Shown here piece by piece: positions 26,702 through 35,692 of a DNA stretch of 64,000 bases. Origin of the DNA: Maritimibacter dapengensis (lineage in GTDB: Bacteria; Pseudomonadota; Alphaproteobacteria; Rhodobacterales; Rhodobacteraceae); NCBI RefSeq assembly GCF_019218265.1, contig NZ_JAHUZE010000001.1, positions 1,054,001 through 1,118,000 of the forward strand, in the 5' to 3' direction. Numbering within the stretch: position 1 is the stretch's first letter; the number at the start of each line of letters is the position of its first letter. A program made the translations under genes and the position numbers. Under the pieces are notes generated by a model. It saw nothing but the letters and a program-made list of their open reading frames with translations. It did not search any database and was not told the DNA's origin.

Positions 26702-27415
26702 ATGACATCTTGGATCAAGGCAGGGCTTTTTCTGGTGGCCGGGCTCGCGGCATCGCCGTCACTGGCGGGCGAGAAACCTGTGGTCCTTGTGGAGCTGTTC
26801 ACCTCGCAAGGCTGTTCATCCTGTCCGCCGGCCGACGCATTGCTGGCCGAGCTTGCGCAGCGGGACGATGTCCTGCCTCTCGCGCTTCACGTCGACTACT
26901 GGGATTACATCGGGTGGAAAGACCGTTTCGCGCGGCCCGAACACACAAAGCGTCAAAAAGGCTACGCGCACGTGGCGGGGGCCGGAACGATTTACACGCC
27001 GCAAATGGTCGTGGGCGGCGTGGATCACGTCGTCGGATACAAGCCGATGAAGATCGCAGACCTGATGCGCAAGCACGAGGCAGCGCTGGCGAGCGTGGAT
27101 GTGGTCGCCGTGCACGACGGCTCGGTGATGCAGATCAAATGCAAGGCGAAAGCCGGGGCGAACCTTCCCAGCGAGGTATACGTCGATCTTGTAAGCTACG
27201 ATCCAAGCGAGACCGTCTCGATCAAGCATGGCGAGAATGCAGGTGAGACCATTTCCTACGCCAATATCGTGCGCGATTGGAGACGGCTTGAAACCTGGGA
27301 CGGCAAAGGCGAACTGGTGGTGGATGCGATGGAACCCGAGGAAGGGTTGCACATGGCCCTGATCCTTCAGGAGCCGGGTCCGGGACGCGTGCTGGCAGCC
27401 TACCGGATCGACTGA
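26702..27415 (+). CDS. Exported DUF1223 thioredoxin-like protein
   Basis: A 237-residue protein with a signal peptide (MTSWIKAGLFLVAGLAASPS, cut after about residue 22, SLAG). The mature part begins with the DUF1223 pattern VVLVELFTSQGCSSCPPADA, a thioredoxin-like fold with a CxxC. DYWDYIGWKDRFARPEHTKR and GAGTIYTPQMVVGG are also conserved. The family is uncharacterised; the CxxC suggests a periplasmic redox role. Start 26702 is taken because the signal peptide begins there, not at ATG 26678. It is divergent from acnA and stands alone. Confidence 0.9.
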   Translation: MTSWIKAGLFLVAGLAASPSLAGEKPVVLVELFTSQGCSSCPPADALLAELAQRDDVLPLALHVDYWDYIGWKDRFARPEHTKRQKGYAHVAGAGTIYTPQMVVGGVDHVVGYKPMKIADLMRKHEAALASVDVVAVHDGSVMQIKCKAKAGANLPSEVYVDLVSYDPSETVSIKHGENAGETISYANIVRDWRRLETWDGKGELVVDAMEPEEGLHMALILQEPGPGRVLAAYRID

Positions 27416-27523
27416 AAACCTTTCCTTTGGCGAAGTATGGTGTTCACGCGGGCTCTGGTGGTCTGTCTCGGTTCGCCTTCGCAGACAGCCACGAACCCGG
27501 ATGGCGGCGCTTTTCGATGCCCT

Positions 27524-28393
27524 TCAGGTCACCCGTTCGCGGTGCCAGACATAGACCCCGGCGATCACGATGATCGTTGCACCGATCCACGTGGCGAGGT
27601 CCGGATATTCTCCGAAGATCACCATCCCCCAGAACGCCGCGATCAACAGCCCGAGGTAGGAAAATGGTGCAATCGCGCCGGCTTCGGCAAACTGCACCGC
27701 CCGGATCAGGAAGAACTGTCCAAGCGATCCGGCCACCCCGATCAACAGCATCAGGAAGATCGTGAACGGGGCCGGGGTCTCCCAGAAAAACGGCACCACG
27801 AGCGTCGTGGCAAGTGCGCCAAGCAAAGCCGCGTAGAAAAGCGAGGTGCGCGGGTCTTCGTCATGCCCGACCTTTCGCGTGATGAGCACGAAGCTCGCAT
27901 ACCCTGTGGCGGCGATGAGTGGCAAAAAGGCGGCCGGCGAAAAGACATCCGTGCCCGGGCGAATGATGATGAGTGCGCCGATCAGAGCTGCGCCAACACC
28001 GAAGGCGCGGCGCGGGCCGAAGGTCTCACCCAGAAGAAGTGCGCCGCCAAGCGTGATCAGGATTGGATTGATGTCCATGATCGCCGTCGCTTCCGCCAGG
28101 TCCAGTTTCGTGAGCGACAGGAAAAAGAGGGACGTTCCCATGAGCAGGAAGGCCGATCGCAGGAATTGCAGGAATGGATAGCGGGTGCGCGCAATTGTGC
28201 GCAGGTTCGGCAGGAAAATCAGCGTGACGAGCGCGGTCTGACCGGCGTAACGCGCCCAGACGGCCATCGCCACGTGCACGTCCTGTGCCACCAGCTTGGC
28301 GATCACGTCCATCGTCGCCATGAAGAATATCCCCGTCATGTAGAAAAGGATGCCCTTGGCGGGGTTCTGTCCGGGGATCGCCTGAGTCGTCAT
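27524..28393 (-). CDS. EamA/DMT-family transporter
   Basis: A 289-residue integral membrane protein with ten predicted helices in two EamA repeats, starting with NPAKGILFYMTGIFFMATMD and with LGGALLLGETFGPRRAFGVG at the end of the first repeat and FGEYPDLATWIGATIIVIAG at the end of the second. These are the standard DMT superfamily landmarks (GExxxxxxxxGxxLI-like). Substrates in this family range from amino acids to metabolites and cannot be predicted. It lies 81 bases beyond fliG on the same strand. A second EamA protein is at 59.8 kb. Confidence 0.92.
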   Translation of the reverse strand: MTTQAIPGQNPAKGILFYMTGIFFMATMDVIAKLVAQDVHVAMAVWARYAGQTALVTLIFLPNLRTIARTRYPFLQFLRSAFLLMGTSLFFLSLTKLDLAEATAIMDINPILITLGGALLLGETFGPRRAFGVGAALIGALIIIRPGTDVFSPAAFLPLIAATGYASFVLITRKVGHDEDPRTSLFYAALLGALATTLVVPFFWETPAPFTIFLMLLIGVAGSLGQFFLIRAVQFAEAGAIAPFSYLGLLIAAFWGMVIFGEYPDLATWIGATIIVIAGVYVWHRERVT

Positions 28394-28474
28394 CGCGCGA
28401 CGTTATGCGCAGCGACTAGCGTTGGCAATTTGCCGAGTAGGTTCATTCGTCCGGTGGCCTGACGCCGGGCCGGA

Positions 28475-29569
28475 CTATTCTTCGTCTCCGGATAACAGGA
28501 GTATTTCGCCCGCCGCCTCGAGCTCGCGGATGGCCGAGACGATGGTGTTCATCGCCTCTTCCGCATCCTTGTCCTTGACCTTGCCTACATTCGCCATCTC
28601 CTCTCGGATCTGGTCGGCCATGCGTTTCGAAATGTTTTCGAGGATGAACTCTGCGGCTTTTTGCAATGGCCCGGTGGCCCCGGCGAGCGCCGTGATGAGC
28701 ACCGCCTGATCGACGTCGCGCGTGATCTTGGGGATGTCGCGGGCGTCGATGCGTTCGGGGATGTTGGCGAAGGTGAAGATCGCCTTGCGCACCTCTTCGG
28801 CAAACGCCGCGTCTTCTTCGTCCAACCCGGTCAGCACGTCGTCGCGCGTGGCGCCCGGCGCGAAGTTCAGGATCGCGCCGACCCGTTCCACGGGCCCGTC
28901 CGCGAAAGCGCGGCTCGGCTGCGCATCGAGCCGTTCGACGACCGCGCGCCCGATCCGGTCGACCACCTCGGGCGCGACGCCGCCGGTGAGCGAGATCGCG
29001 TAGGCGAGTTTTCGGGCGCGAGGGCCGGGGATCTGGCCGAGAAGTGCGGCCGCGGTCGAGACCTTGAGCTTCGAGAGCAATACCGCCGCGACCTCGGTGC
29101 TTTCCTCTTCGAGCACGGGGAGCAGGCTGTTGGGGTCCAGTCCCGCGATCGTTTCCCACGGGTCGCCGCTGAAATTGAAACCCTTGGCCTTGCGGATGCG
29201 TGCGACCGTGGCGGGGGAAATCGTGCCATCCAGAACGGACAGCGCCCCCTCGAGACCGCCGGGAAAGGACAGGCCCACCGCCTCGATCTCTTCCACGAAT
29301 TCGTCGATCACCGATTTGAGCGTCACCCGGTCTACGAAGCGCATGGTCGACATCTGGTGGGCGAGTTCGGTCTGCATTGCGTCGGGCAGGTCGGCAAGCT
29401 TCAATTCCACGCCTTCGGACAGCAAAAGCCGCACGATGATCGCGGCCTTCTGTTTGCGCGACAGGGCCCGGGGCGTTGCGGCGGGCAAAGCGGTATTGCC
29501 CAATTCCGCAATGTCGGGCAGGTCCGGCAGCATGCCGTCTCCGTCGAATCTGCTGAGCGCGTCCGACAC
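28475..29569 (-). CDS. fliG: Flagellar motor switch protein FliG
   Basis: FliG of the flagellar C-ring, which couples stator torque to rotor rotation. The 364-residue protein has the N-terminal domain (LSRKQKAAIIVRLLLSEG), a middle domain and a C-terminal torque domain with AIFTFANIPERIDARDIPKI, the DVDQAVLITALAGA helix and the charged ISKRMADQIREEM segment. The middle-domain EHPQ motif of well-studied FliG is not evident (EEEST at the equivalent place). The GTG at 29569 is chosen because AGGAGGG lies five bases before it; a TTG at 29593 extends the frame. No other flagellar gene is in the window, so it is an orphan copy or a split cluster. Confidence 0.93.
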   Translation of the reverse strand: MSDALSRFDGDGMLPDLPDIAELGNTALPAATPRALSRKQKAAIIVRLLLSEGVELKLADLPDAMQTELAHQMSTMRFVDRVTLKSVIDEFVEEIEAVGLSFPGGLEGALSVLDGTISPATVARIRKAKGFNFSGDPWETIAGLDPNSLLPVLEEESTEVAAVLLSKLKVSTAAALLGQIPGPRARKLAYAISLTGGVAPEVVDRIGRAVVERLDAQPSRAFADGPVERVGAILNFAPGATRDDVLTGLDEEDAAFAEEVRKAIFTFANIPERIDARDIPKITRDVDQAVLITALAGATGPLQKAAEFILENISKRMADQIREEMANVGKVKDKDAEEAMNTIVSAIRELEAAGEILLLSGDEE

Positions 29570-29685
29570 GCGACCCTCCTGCCATGGCCCCAATCGGATG
29601 CAGATTGGCAGTCGCAGGTTAAGGCTGAACTAACATCGCGCGGGAAACCGCTCAAATTGCAGCTTTTTTCCGGCCCGCGCCACTG

Positions 29686-30219
29686 TCAGTAAGTCGTCGT
29701 CGAACCTGTGAGAATCGCGGTCTCGAGCGCTTCGGCGGGCCATCCGCCTTCGCCACCACGCGCACGGATTTCAACCAATTGGTCAAAGGCCTCTTCGATC
29801 CGGCCCTGCTCGACAAAGCCTTGGCCCATGTACGAACGCGCGAGCAGGTTGTCGGGATTGGCGGACAGCGCGGCTTGGTAAAAGGTCTCGGCACCTTCCA
29901 TGTCACCCATGCCGCGTGCGACGAACCCTTTGTAGGTCAGGACACGGGCGTCCTGTTGGTCGGACATGGCCGCAAGCACGTGCAGCGTGTCACTGAGCCG
30001 CCCGGCATAGGCGAGCTCCCGCGCGGCTTCGTAAAGCTCATCGTCCGTGAGGCTGCTTTCCTTGGGCGCCACGCATTTTCCGGCGTCTTCATCCCAGACC
30101 AGGCCGTCTTCACAAGACGAGGTTTCGGTCGGTTTGGGCGGGGCGTCCGTTTCCGTCCCAACAGCAAGCGCCAGTTGGGGCAGGGCCACGGCCGTTGCCA
30201 GCGCGATCAGGTGCCTCAC
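29686..30219 (-). CDS. Exported TPR protein with Cys-motif domain
   Basis: A 177-residue protein with a signal peptide (HLIALATAVALPQLALAV). The mature N-terminus carries the motif SCEDGLVWDEDAGKCVA (C-x-D-G...C-V), shared with the two small genes upstream. Residues ~75-165 are three tetratricopeptide-like repeats (DARVLTYKGFVARGMGDMEG, AETFYQAALSANPDNLLARS, MGQGFVEQGRIEEAFDQLVE). It begins with a GTG that overlaps the TGA of the previous gene (GTGA), so translation is probably coupled. Function unknown; likely periplasmic, with the repeats binding a partner. Confidence 0.75.
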   Translation of the reverse strand: MRHLIALATAVALPQLALAVGTETDAPPKPTETSSCEDGLVWDEDAGKCVAPKESSLTDDELYEAARELAYAGRLSDTLHVLAAMSDQQDARVLTYKGFVARGMGDMEGAETFYQAALSANPDNLLARSYMGQGFVEQGRIEEAFDQLVEIRARGGEGGWPAEALETAILTGSTTTY

Positions 30220-30377
30220 GCGCCGACGTCTTTCGTCTCGACGCAGGTCGAGCTGTCGGCGTCGAAGGTGTAGCCGTCCTTGCACGACATGGAAGCGGTG
30301 TCGTGGGACGGGCAAGCCATCGCAAGCGCGGGCAATATGGCGAGCGCCGCGGCTGTCAGAAGGGTCTTGGCGTTCAT
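30216..30377 (-). CDS. Small exported Cys-motif protein, copy 1
   Basis: A 53-residue precursor with a signal peptide (MNAKTLLTAAALAILPALAM, cut at ALAMA-C). The mature part is only ~34 residues: it has the motif SCKDGYTFDADSSTCVE plus one cysteine near the N-terminus. GGAGACG lies before the ATG at 30377. Its stop overlaps the start of the TPR gene. It and the 52-residue gene at 30471 are paralogues by motif. I do not recognise a family. Confidence 0.65.
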   Translation of the reverse strand: MNAKTLLTAAALAILPALAMACPSHDTASMSCKDGYTFDADSSTCVETKDVGA

Positions 30378-30470
30378 CGTGATCGTCTCCCTGTTGGACT
30401 TGTTTGACGTCACGGTAGCACGATTCCCCTCCTCAATCGTTCACACGACCGAGAGTGTGCGAAACGTCGC

Positions 30471-30629
30471 CTAGCTCGACACGACAACGCAGGTCTTGGT
30501 CTTTTCGTCGTAGGTCGTGCCGTCCTTGCAATTCGCGTGGGCGCGTTCGCAGGACGTGCTCTCCTGCGCCAGTGCCGCGACGGGGGCCAAGGCGAGTGCG
30601 GCGGACGCGATGAGGGTCTTGAGGATCAT
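30471..30629 (-). CDS. Small exported Cys-motif protein, copy 2
   Basis: A 52-residue precursor, found by translating the minus strand by eye. It has a signal peptide (MILKTLIASAALALAPVAAL, cut after ALA) and a short mature part with NCKDGTTYDEKTKTCVV, the same C-x-D-G...C-V motif as its two downstream neighbours, and another cysteine (SCERA). GGAGAG lies before the ATG. It is about 94 bases upstream of copy 1 on the same strand. Confidence 0.65.
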   Translation of the reverse strand: MILKTLIASAALALAPVAALAQESTSCERAHANCKDGTTYDEKTKTCVVVSS

Positions 30630-30673
30630 GGCTGAACTCTCCGTGCTGGTTTCGCGAACCCTAACACGGAGAA

Positions 30674-30699
30674 GCGCCAGCGCGACTTCACGCTGGCGC
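30674..30699 (-). terminator. Hairpin between purB and the Cys-motif genes
   Basis: GCGCCAGCG-CGACTTCA-CGCTGGCGC, nine perfect pairs, eight bases past the purB stop. The T-run is poor (TTCTCC), so termination may need Rho. Confidence 0.5.
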
Positions 30700-30707
30700 G
30701 AGCGGGG

Positions 30708-32015
30708 TCAGGCGTCGCCGAAGACCCGCTTGAAGATCGTGTCGACATGCTTGGTGTGGTAATCCATGTCGAACTTGGCGCGGATGCCGTCTTCGCCGAG
30801 CGCCGCCACGACCTCGGGGTCGTTCAGCAGCAGTTCCTGAAAATCGAGCCGCTCCTCCCAGACCTTGAGCGCGTTGCGCTGGACCATGGAATAGGCGTCC
30901 TCGCGGCTGACACCGGCTTGGGTCAGCGCCAGAAGCACGCGCTGCGACATCACCAGACCCGGGAATTTGTTCATGTTTTCAAGCATATTCTCGGGATAGA
31001 TGATCATCTTGTCCACTACGCCGGCCAGACGATTGAGCGCGAAGTCGAGCGTCACGGTGGCATCGGGACCGATTCCGCGCTCGACGGAGGAGTGCGAGAT
31101 GTCGCGCTCATGCCAGAGCGCCACGTTCTCCATCGCCGGGATCACGGTCATGCGCACGAGCCGCGCGAGACCCGTGAGGTTCTCGGTCAGAACCGGGTTT
31201 TTCTTGTGCGGCATCGCCGACGAGCCCTTCTGCCCCATCGAGAAGAATTCGGCCCCTTCCAGCACCTCGGTGCGCTGCATGTGGCGAATCTCGATCGCGA
31301 CGTTTTCAATCGACGAGGCGATGACGCCGAGCGTGGCGAAGAACATGGCGTGGCGGTCACGCGGGATCACCTGGGTCGAGATCGGCTCGGGCTTGAGGCC
31401 CAGTTTCTCGCAGACATGCTCCTCGACTGCCGGGTCAATGTTGGCGAAGGTGCCGACCGCACCGGAAATCGCGCCGGTGGCGACCTCTTCCCGTGCCGCT
31501 TTCAGGCGGGCAAGGTTGCGGTCGAACTCGGCATAGAAACGTGCGAAGGTCAGGCCCATCGTGGTCGGCTCGGCATGGATGCCATGGCTGCGACCGACGC
31601 GGACGGTCATCTTGTGCTCCACCGCGCGCTTTTTCAGCGCGGCGAGCACCTTTTCCACGTCCGCGATCAGGATGTCCGCAGCGCGCGCGAGTTGCACGTT
31701 CAGGCAGGTGTCGAGCACGTCCGACGATGTCATGCCCTGATGGACGAAGCGCGCCTCGTCGGACCCCACGTGCTCGGCCAGATGGGTGAGGAACGCGATC
31801 ACATCATGTTTCGTCACCGCTTCGATCTCGTCGATGCGGGCGACGTCGAACTCCACATCCCTGGCTTTCCAGACCGCTTCGGCGTTCTCGCGCGGGATCA
31901 CGCCCAGATCGGCTTGCGCGTCGCAGGCATGGGCCTCGATCTCATACCAGATCTTGAACTTGGTGGCGGGTTCCCAGATGTCGGTCATCTCTTTGCGGGC
32001 ATAGCGCGGGATCAT
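30708..32015 (-). CDS. purB: Adenylosuccinate lyase
   Basis: Acts twice in purine synthesis: it splits SAICAR and adenylosuccinate, releasing fumarate. The 435-residue protein shows HDVIAFLTHLAEH near the N-terminus, the active-site FVHQGMTSSDVLDTC and the fumarase/lyase signature KGSSAMPHKKNPVLTE. Length and the start MIPRYARKEMTDIW are standard. It lies upstream of the Cys-motif genes and is divergent from the DUF6314 gene; no purine leader was noticed. Confidence 0.97.
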   Translation of the reverse strand: MIPRYARKEMTDIWEPATKFKIWYEIEAHACDAQADLGVIPRENAEAVWKARDVEFDVARIDEIEAVTKHDVIAFLTHLAEHVGSDEARFVHQGMTSSDVLDTCLNVQLARAADILIADVEKVLAALKKRAVEHKMTVRVGRSHGIHAEPTTMGLTFARFYAEFDRNLARLKAAREEVATGAISGAVGTFANIDPAVEEHVCEKLGLKPEPISTQVIPRDRHAMFFATLGVIASSIENVAIEIRHMQRTEVLEGAEFFSMGQKGSSAMPHKKNPVLTENLTGLARLVRMTVIPAMENVALWHERDISHSSVERGIGPDATVTLDFALNRLAGVVDKMIIYPENMLENMNKFPGLVMSQRVLLALTQAGVSREDAYSMVQRNALKVWEERLDFQELLLNDPEVVAALGEDGIRAKFDMDYHTKHVDTIFKRVFGDA

Positions 32016-32093
32016 GGGCGGCGGGCCTTTCGGTTTGTGACGTGATCGCGCGCGTCATAGACTGAACCGCGCAGGGGAACAAGCGAGGGCATA

Positions 32094-32498
32094 TTGCGGC
32101 GATTGGGCGATTTCGAAGGGCGTTGGCGGGTCGCGCGGCGGATCGACGATTGGGCGTTGGGCCGGTCGGGCACGTTCGAGGGCACCGTCCTGTTTTCCCC
32201 GCGTGAGGACGGGCTGCTCTATCACGAGGCGGGCGAGCTTCAGATGGAGGGCGCGCCGGTCATGGCGGCGACGCGCGATTACCTTTGGCGCGAGCGGGAC
32301 GATGGCATCGACGTTTATTTTGACGATGGCCGGTTTTTTCATCGCGTCGGACCCACCGCGGCGCATTGGTGCGATCCGGACCAATACGACGTGTCCTATG
32401 ATTTCACGCTCTGGCCGGACTGGGCGAGCGTCTGGGACGTCAGGGGGCCGCGCAAGAATTACCGGATGGAGAGCGCCTACACCCGGATTTCACCCTGA
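32094..32498 (+). CDS. DUF6314 family protein
   Basis: A 134-residue cytoplasmic protein beginning LGDFEGRWRVARRIDDW and containing FEGTVLFSPREDGLLYHEAG and FFHRVGPTAAHWCDPDQYDV, matching my memory of the DUF6314 family. It looks like a small lipocalin-like barrel. The start is a TTG at 32094, with GAGGG seven bases upstream; no in-frame ATG exists near. Function unknown. It is divergent from purB (78-base gap) and precedes bioY by 107 bases. Confidence 0.7.
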   Translation: MRRLGDFEGRWRVARRIDDWALGRSGTFEGTVLFSPREDGLLYHEAGELQMEGAPVMAATRDYLWRERDDGIDVYFDDGRFFHRVGPTAAHWCDPDQYDVSYDFTLWPDWASVWDVRGPRKNYRMESAYTRISP

Positions 32499-32605
32499 GA
32501 AACGCACGGGATCGGTGAGGGCGCTAACAACGCGACGGCTTGCGCAACAGGTCTGCCTGCGGCAATAAGACCGGGATGAACATGAAATTCTCAATGGGGG
32601 ACCCC

Positions 32606-33199
32606 ATGGCAATCACGATGAACGACAAGGTGCTGAGCGAAGCTTTCGGCCCGACCGAAGGAACCGCGAAAATCGCGAAGGACGTGGCGCTGGTCATCGC
32701 CGGTATCGCGCTGATGACGCTCGCTGCGAAGATCCGCGTGCCGATGTGGCCGGTGCCGATCACCATGCAGACCTTCGGGGCGCTGACCGTCGGGGCCGTG
32801 TTGGGTGCGCGGCTCGGGCTTTTCGCGCTGGTCGGCTACCTTGCGCTCGGGATGCTGGGGCTTCAGGTTTTCACCGGTGACAGCGCGGGCCTTGCCTACA
32901 TGGCCGGGCCGACCGCGGGCTACCTCGTGGGCTTCGTGGCCGCCGCCGGCGTGATGGGCGTCCTTGCCCGCCGTGGCTGGGACCGGTCGTTCGCGCATAT
33001 GGCCGGTGCCATGCTGATCGGCAACGCCGTGATCTATCTCTTCGGGATGCCGTGGATGGCTTACCTCTTCCTTGCCGACAATGGCGCGGCCTGGGTGTTC
33101 CAGTATGGCATGGGCAACTTCCTCGTCGGCGACGCGCTCAAGCTGGTTCTGGCCGCGTTGGTCGTGCCGGGGCTGTGGAAGCTTCTCGGCTCCAAGTAA
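32606..33199 (+). CDS. bioY: Biotin transporter substrate-binding S component BioY
   Basis: BioY binds biotin in the membrane and works alone or with ECF energising components (BioM, BioN), which are not in this window. The 197-residue sequence has six predicted helices and family segments IRVPMWPVPITMQTFGALTV, ARLGLFALVGYLALGMLGLQ and MAGPTAGYLVGFV. The start at 32606 (MAITMNDK) has GGGGGA just before it; upstream ATGs at 32577/32582 extend the frame with weaker support. A BioR-type TTATxxATAA operator was not seen. Terminator follows. Confidence 0.93.
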   Translation: MAITMNDKVLSEAFGPTEGTAKIAKDVALVIAGIALMTLAAKIRVPMWPVPITMQTFGALTVGAVLGARLGLFALVGYLALGMLGLQVFTGDSAGLAYMAGPTAGYLVGFVAAAGVMGVLARRGWDRSFAHMAGAMLIGNAVIYLFGMPWMAYLFLADNGAAWVFQYGMGNFLVGDALKLVLAALVVPGLWKLLGSK

Positions 33200-33223
33200 G
33201 CCGCTCACATCGCAGAAAAACCG

Positions 33224-33255
33224 AAAGGCGCGAAGCGGGGCTTCGCGCCTTTTTT
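33224..33255. terminator. Strong bidirectional terminator between bioY and dnaB
   Basis: AAAGGCGCGAAG-CGGGG-CTTCGCGCCTTT with further T residues on the plus strand. It lies between the convergent bioY and dnaB. Confidence 0.85.
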
Positions 33256-33289
33256 CGTGTCTCTAGTCGCCGGACGTGCAGGTGCGAGG

Positions 33290-34795
33290 TCAGTAGCCTT
33301 CGCCGCCCTGTTGCTGCCAGGGCTGGACGAGGTTGCCGAAGCGGGTGAAACGGCCCTCGAAGCTGAGTTCGACGGTGCCGATGGGGCCGTGGCGCTGCTT
33401 GCCGATAATGACCTCGGCCTTGCCGTGAAGGCGCTCCATCCGTTCCTGCCATTCCGCCATTTCGTCGAGCTTGTCGTCGGACGGTTTCTCGCGTTCGGCG
33501 TAATATTCCTCGCGGAACACGAACATGACGACGTCCGCGTCCTGCTCGATCGAGCCCGATTCACGCAGGTCCGAGAGCTGGGGCCGCTTGTCGTCGCGGC
33601 TTTCGACCTGACGCGACAACTGCGAGAGGGCCACGACCGGAATATCGAGCTCCTTGGCGATGGCCTTGAGGCCCATCGAGATCTCGGCGATTTCGTTCAC
33701 CCGGTTCTCGGCGGTGCCGCGCACGAGCTGAAGGTAGTCGACGAAAAGCGCGTCCAGCCCGTGCTGGCGCTTGAGCCGCCGCGCACGCGCGGCAAGCTGC
33801 GCGATGGGGAGAGCGGGGGTGTCGTCGATGAAGAGAGGGCAGCTTTCGAGCGCCTGCGCCGCATCGACGAAGCGGCGGAATTCGCCCTCGGTCATGTCGC
33901 CGCGCCGGATCTGCTCGGACGGAACCTCGGACGCTTCGGACAGGATACGGGCGGCGAGCTGTTCGGCGGACATTTCGAGCGAGAAGAACCCGACGACACC
34001 GCCATTCACCGCGCCCTCGGACCCGTCCTCGAGTTTGCCGCGCTTGTAGGCTTTGGCGATGTTGAAGGCGATGTTGGTGGCGAGCGAGGTTTTCCCCATG
34101 GAGGGGCGACCGGCGAGGATCAGGAGGTCGGAGCGATGCAGGCCGCCCAACTTCTTGTCCATGTCGGTCAGGCCGGTCGACACGCCTGCAAGTCCGCCGT
34201 CACGCTTGTAGGCGGCGTTGGCGACCGAGACGGCGTCGGTGACAGCCTGTAGGAAGCTTTGAAAACCCGTCGAGGACTTGCCGGTTTCGGCCAGCTTGTA
34301 GAGCGCCTGTTCGGCGGCGACGATCTGTTCGGTCGGCGGCTCTTCGGTGGTGAAGGTCTGCGCACGCCCGGTGATCTCACCACCCAGGCGGATCAGCTCA
34401 CGCCGCTGGTGCATCTCGTAGATAAGCTGGGCGTAGTCGCGCGCCGCGAAGGACGAGATCGCGGCCCCCGCGAGACGGGCGAGGTATTGCGGACCACCGA
34501 GTTCCTTCAGCCCCTCGTCATCCTCCATGAACGCCTTGAGCGTCACCGGCGAGGCGAGCGCATTCTTTGAGATACGCTTCTCCGCATGGCCGTAGATGCG
34601 GCTGTGAACCGGCTCGTAAAAGTGCTCGGCCTTCACGATCTGCGAGACGCGTTCGTAGACGTCGTTGTTCGTCAGGATCGCGCCGAGAAGCTGTTGTTCG
34701 GCTTCGATGTTGTGCGGCATGACATCGGCGAACGCGCCGGAGGATTCATCGCCGCCACCGTCACCCCCGCCGGGGATCTGCGAAAATTCGTTCAT
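33290..34795 (-). CDS. dnaB: Replicative DNA helicase DnaB
   Basis: Hexameric 5'-3' helicase of the replication fork. The 501-residue protein has the N-terminal primase-contact domain (NIEAEQQLLGAILTNNDVYE) and the RecA-like C-domain with Walker A GRPSMGKTSLATN near residue 231, VGFFSLEMSAEQLAARILSE and LDALFVDYLQLVRG (Walker B). Near the end, EVIIGKQRHGPIGTVELSFE is the C-terminal arginine-finger region. No intein. Start 34795 (MNEFSQIPGGG) has GGGAG upstream. It is the last gene of the minus-strand run pyrC-pyrE-dnaB but has its own 204-base leader. Confidence 0.97.
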   Translation of the reverse strand: MNEFSQIPGGGDGGGDESSGAFADVMPHNIEAEQQLLGAILTNNDVYERVSQIVKAEHFYEPVHSRIYGHAEKRISKNALASPVTLKAFMEDDEGLKELGGPQYLARLAGAAISSFAARDYAQLIYEMHQRRELIRLGGEITGRAQTFTTEEPPTEQIVAAEQALYKLAETGKSSTGFQSFLQAVTDAVSVANAAYKRDGGLAGVSTGLTDMDKKLGGLHRSDLLILAGRPSMGKTSLATNIAFNIAKAYKRGKLEDGSEGAVNGGVVGFFSLEMSAEQLAARILSEASEVPSEQIRRGDMTEGEFRRFVDAAQALESCPLFIDDTPALPIAQLAARARRLKRQHGLDALFVDYLQLVRGTAENRVNEIAEISMGLKAIAKELDIPVVALSQLSRQVESRDDKRPQLSDLRESGSIEQDADVVMFVFREEYYAEREKPSDDKLDEMAEWQERMERLHGKAEVIIGKQRHGPIGTVELSFEGRFTRFGNLVQPWQQQGGEGY

Positions 34796-34999
34796 ATCGA
34801 CTCCCAGATGCCTGTTCGGGGCGGCTCGTCGGCACCCCGCATGTGCTCGTCTGTTTTTGTGTTTGCCGGGTGTAGCGAACGTGCAGGGACGGGTGCAATC
34901 TTGATATCTTTGTGGATAACCCAAGCCATACCACATGGTGTGGGCAAATCACAGCGTACTACGACATTTCGCTAAGTGAGGCGGTGAGTCGCCTGAAAT
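34796..34999. other. Intergenic leader of dnaB
   Basis: The 204 bases between the pyrE stop and the dnaB start include AT-rich patches (34900-35000) that may hold the dnaB promoter. No ORF or clear hairpin was seen. Confidence 0.35.
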
Positions 35000-35680
35000 T
35001 TATGTGCTTTTGTGGGCGTCCTGCCACGCTCTCGGGTCGTTCAGGAAGGTTTCGACCTCGGCCAGAGTCTCGGGCGAAAACGCGCCTTGCGCGCGGGCTT
35101 CGGCGAGCACATCCCACCATGTGCAGAGCGCGTGAAGCTGAACCCCATGATCGCCAAGGGTTTTCTCGGTTTCCGGGAAAATGCCGTAGTAGAAGATGAC
35201 CGCCGTATGCCCACAGGTCGCCCCGGTTTCGCGAATCGCATCCACGAACGAGAGCTTCGATCCGCCGTCTGTCGTCAGGTCTTCGACCAGCAGAACGCGC
35301 TGACCTTCGGTCATGTCGCCTTCGATCCTCGCGTTGCGTCCGTAGCCCTTGGGTTTCTTTCGGACATAGGTCATGGGCAGCGCGAGACGCTCGGCCATGA
35401 GTGCGGCGAACGGAATGCCGGCGGTTTCGCCGCCCGCCACGTTGTCGAACGCTTCGAACCCCGCGTCGCGCATGACCGTGACCGCGAGGAAATCCATCAG
35501 CGTCGCGCGCATGCGCGGGTAGGAGATCAGCTTGCGGCAGTCGATATAAGTCGGGCTGGGCAAGCCGGAGGCGAGGGTGAACGGGTCCTCGGGGCGGAAA
35601 TTCACCGCGCCGATTTCAAGGAGCATCCGGGCGGTGAGCCGCGCGATTTCGGTCTTGTCGGGGAAGGAGGTGGGGATCAT
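35000..35680 (-). CDS. pyrE: Orotate phosphoribosyltransferase
   Basis: Makes OMP from orotate and PRPP in pyrimidine synthesis. The 226-residue protein contains the PRPP-binding motif [37 protein letters not shown] at the N-terminus and the flexible-loop lysines in [13 protein letters not shown]. It starts 12 bases beyond the pyrC stop, so the two are one operon. Length and motif order are typical. Confidence 0.97.
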   Translation of the reverse strand: MIPTSFPDKTEIARLTARMLLEIGAVNFRPEDPFTLASGLPSPTYIDCRKLISYPRMRATLMDFLAVTVMRDAGFEAFDNVAGGETAGIPFAALMAERLALPMTYVRKKPKGYGRNARIEGDMTEGQRVLLVEDLTTDGGSKLSFVDAIRETGATCGHTAVIFYYGIFPETEKTLGDHGVQLHALCTWWDVLAEARAQGAFSPETLAEVETFLNDPRAWQDAHKST

Positions 35681-35692
35681 GGCGGGCTCCAG

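Noticed and set aside
32520-32605. BioR operator upstream of bioY
   Set aside because: No TTATxxATAA-like palindrome is present in the gap between the DUF6314 gene and bioY.
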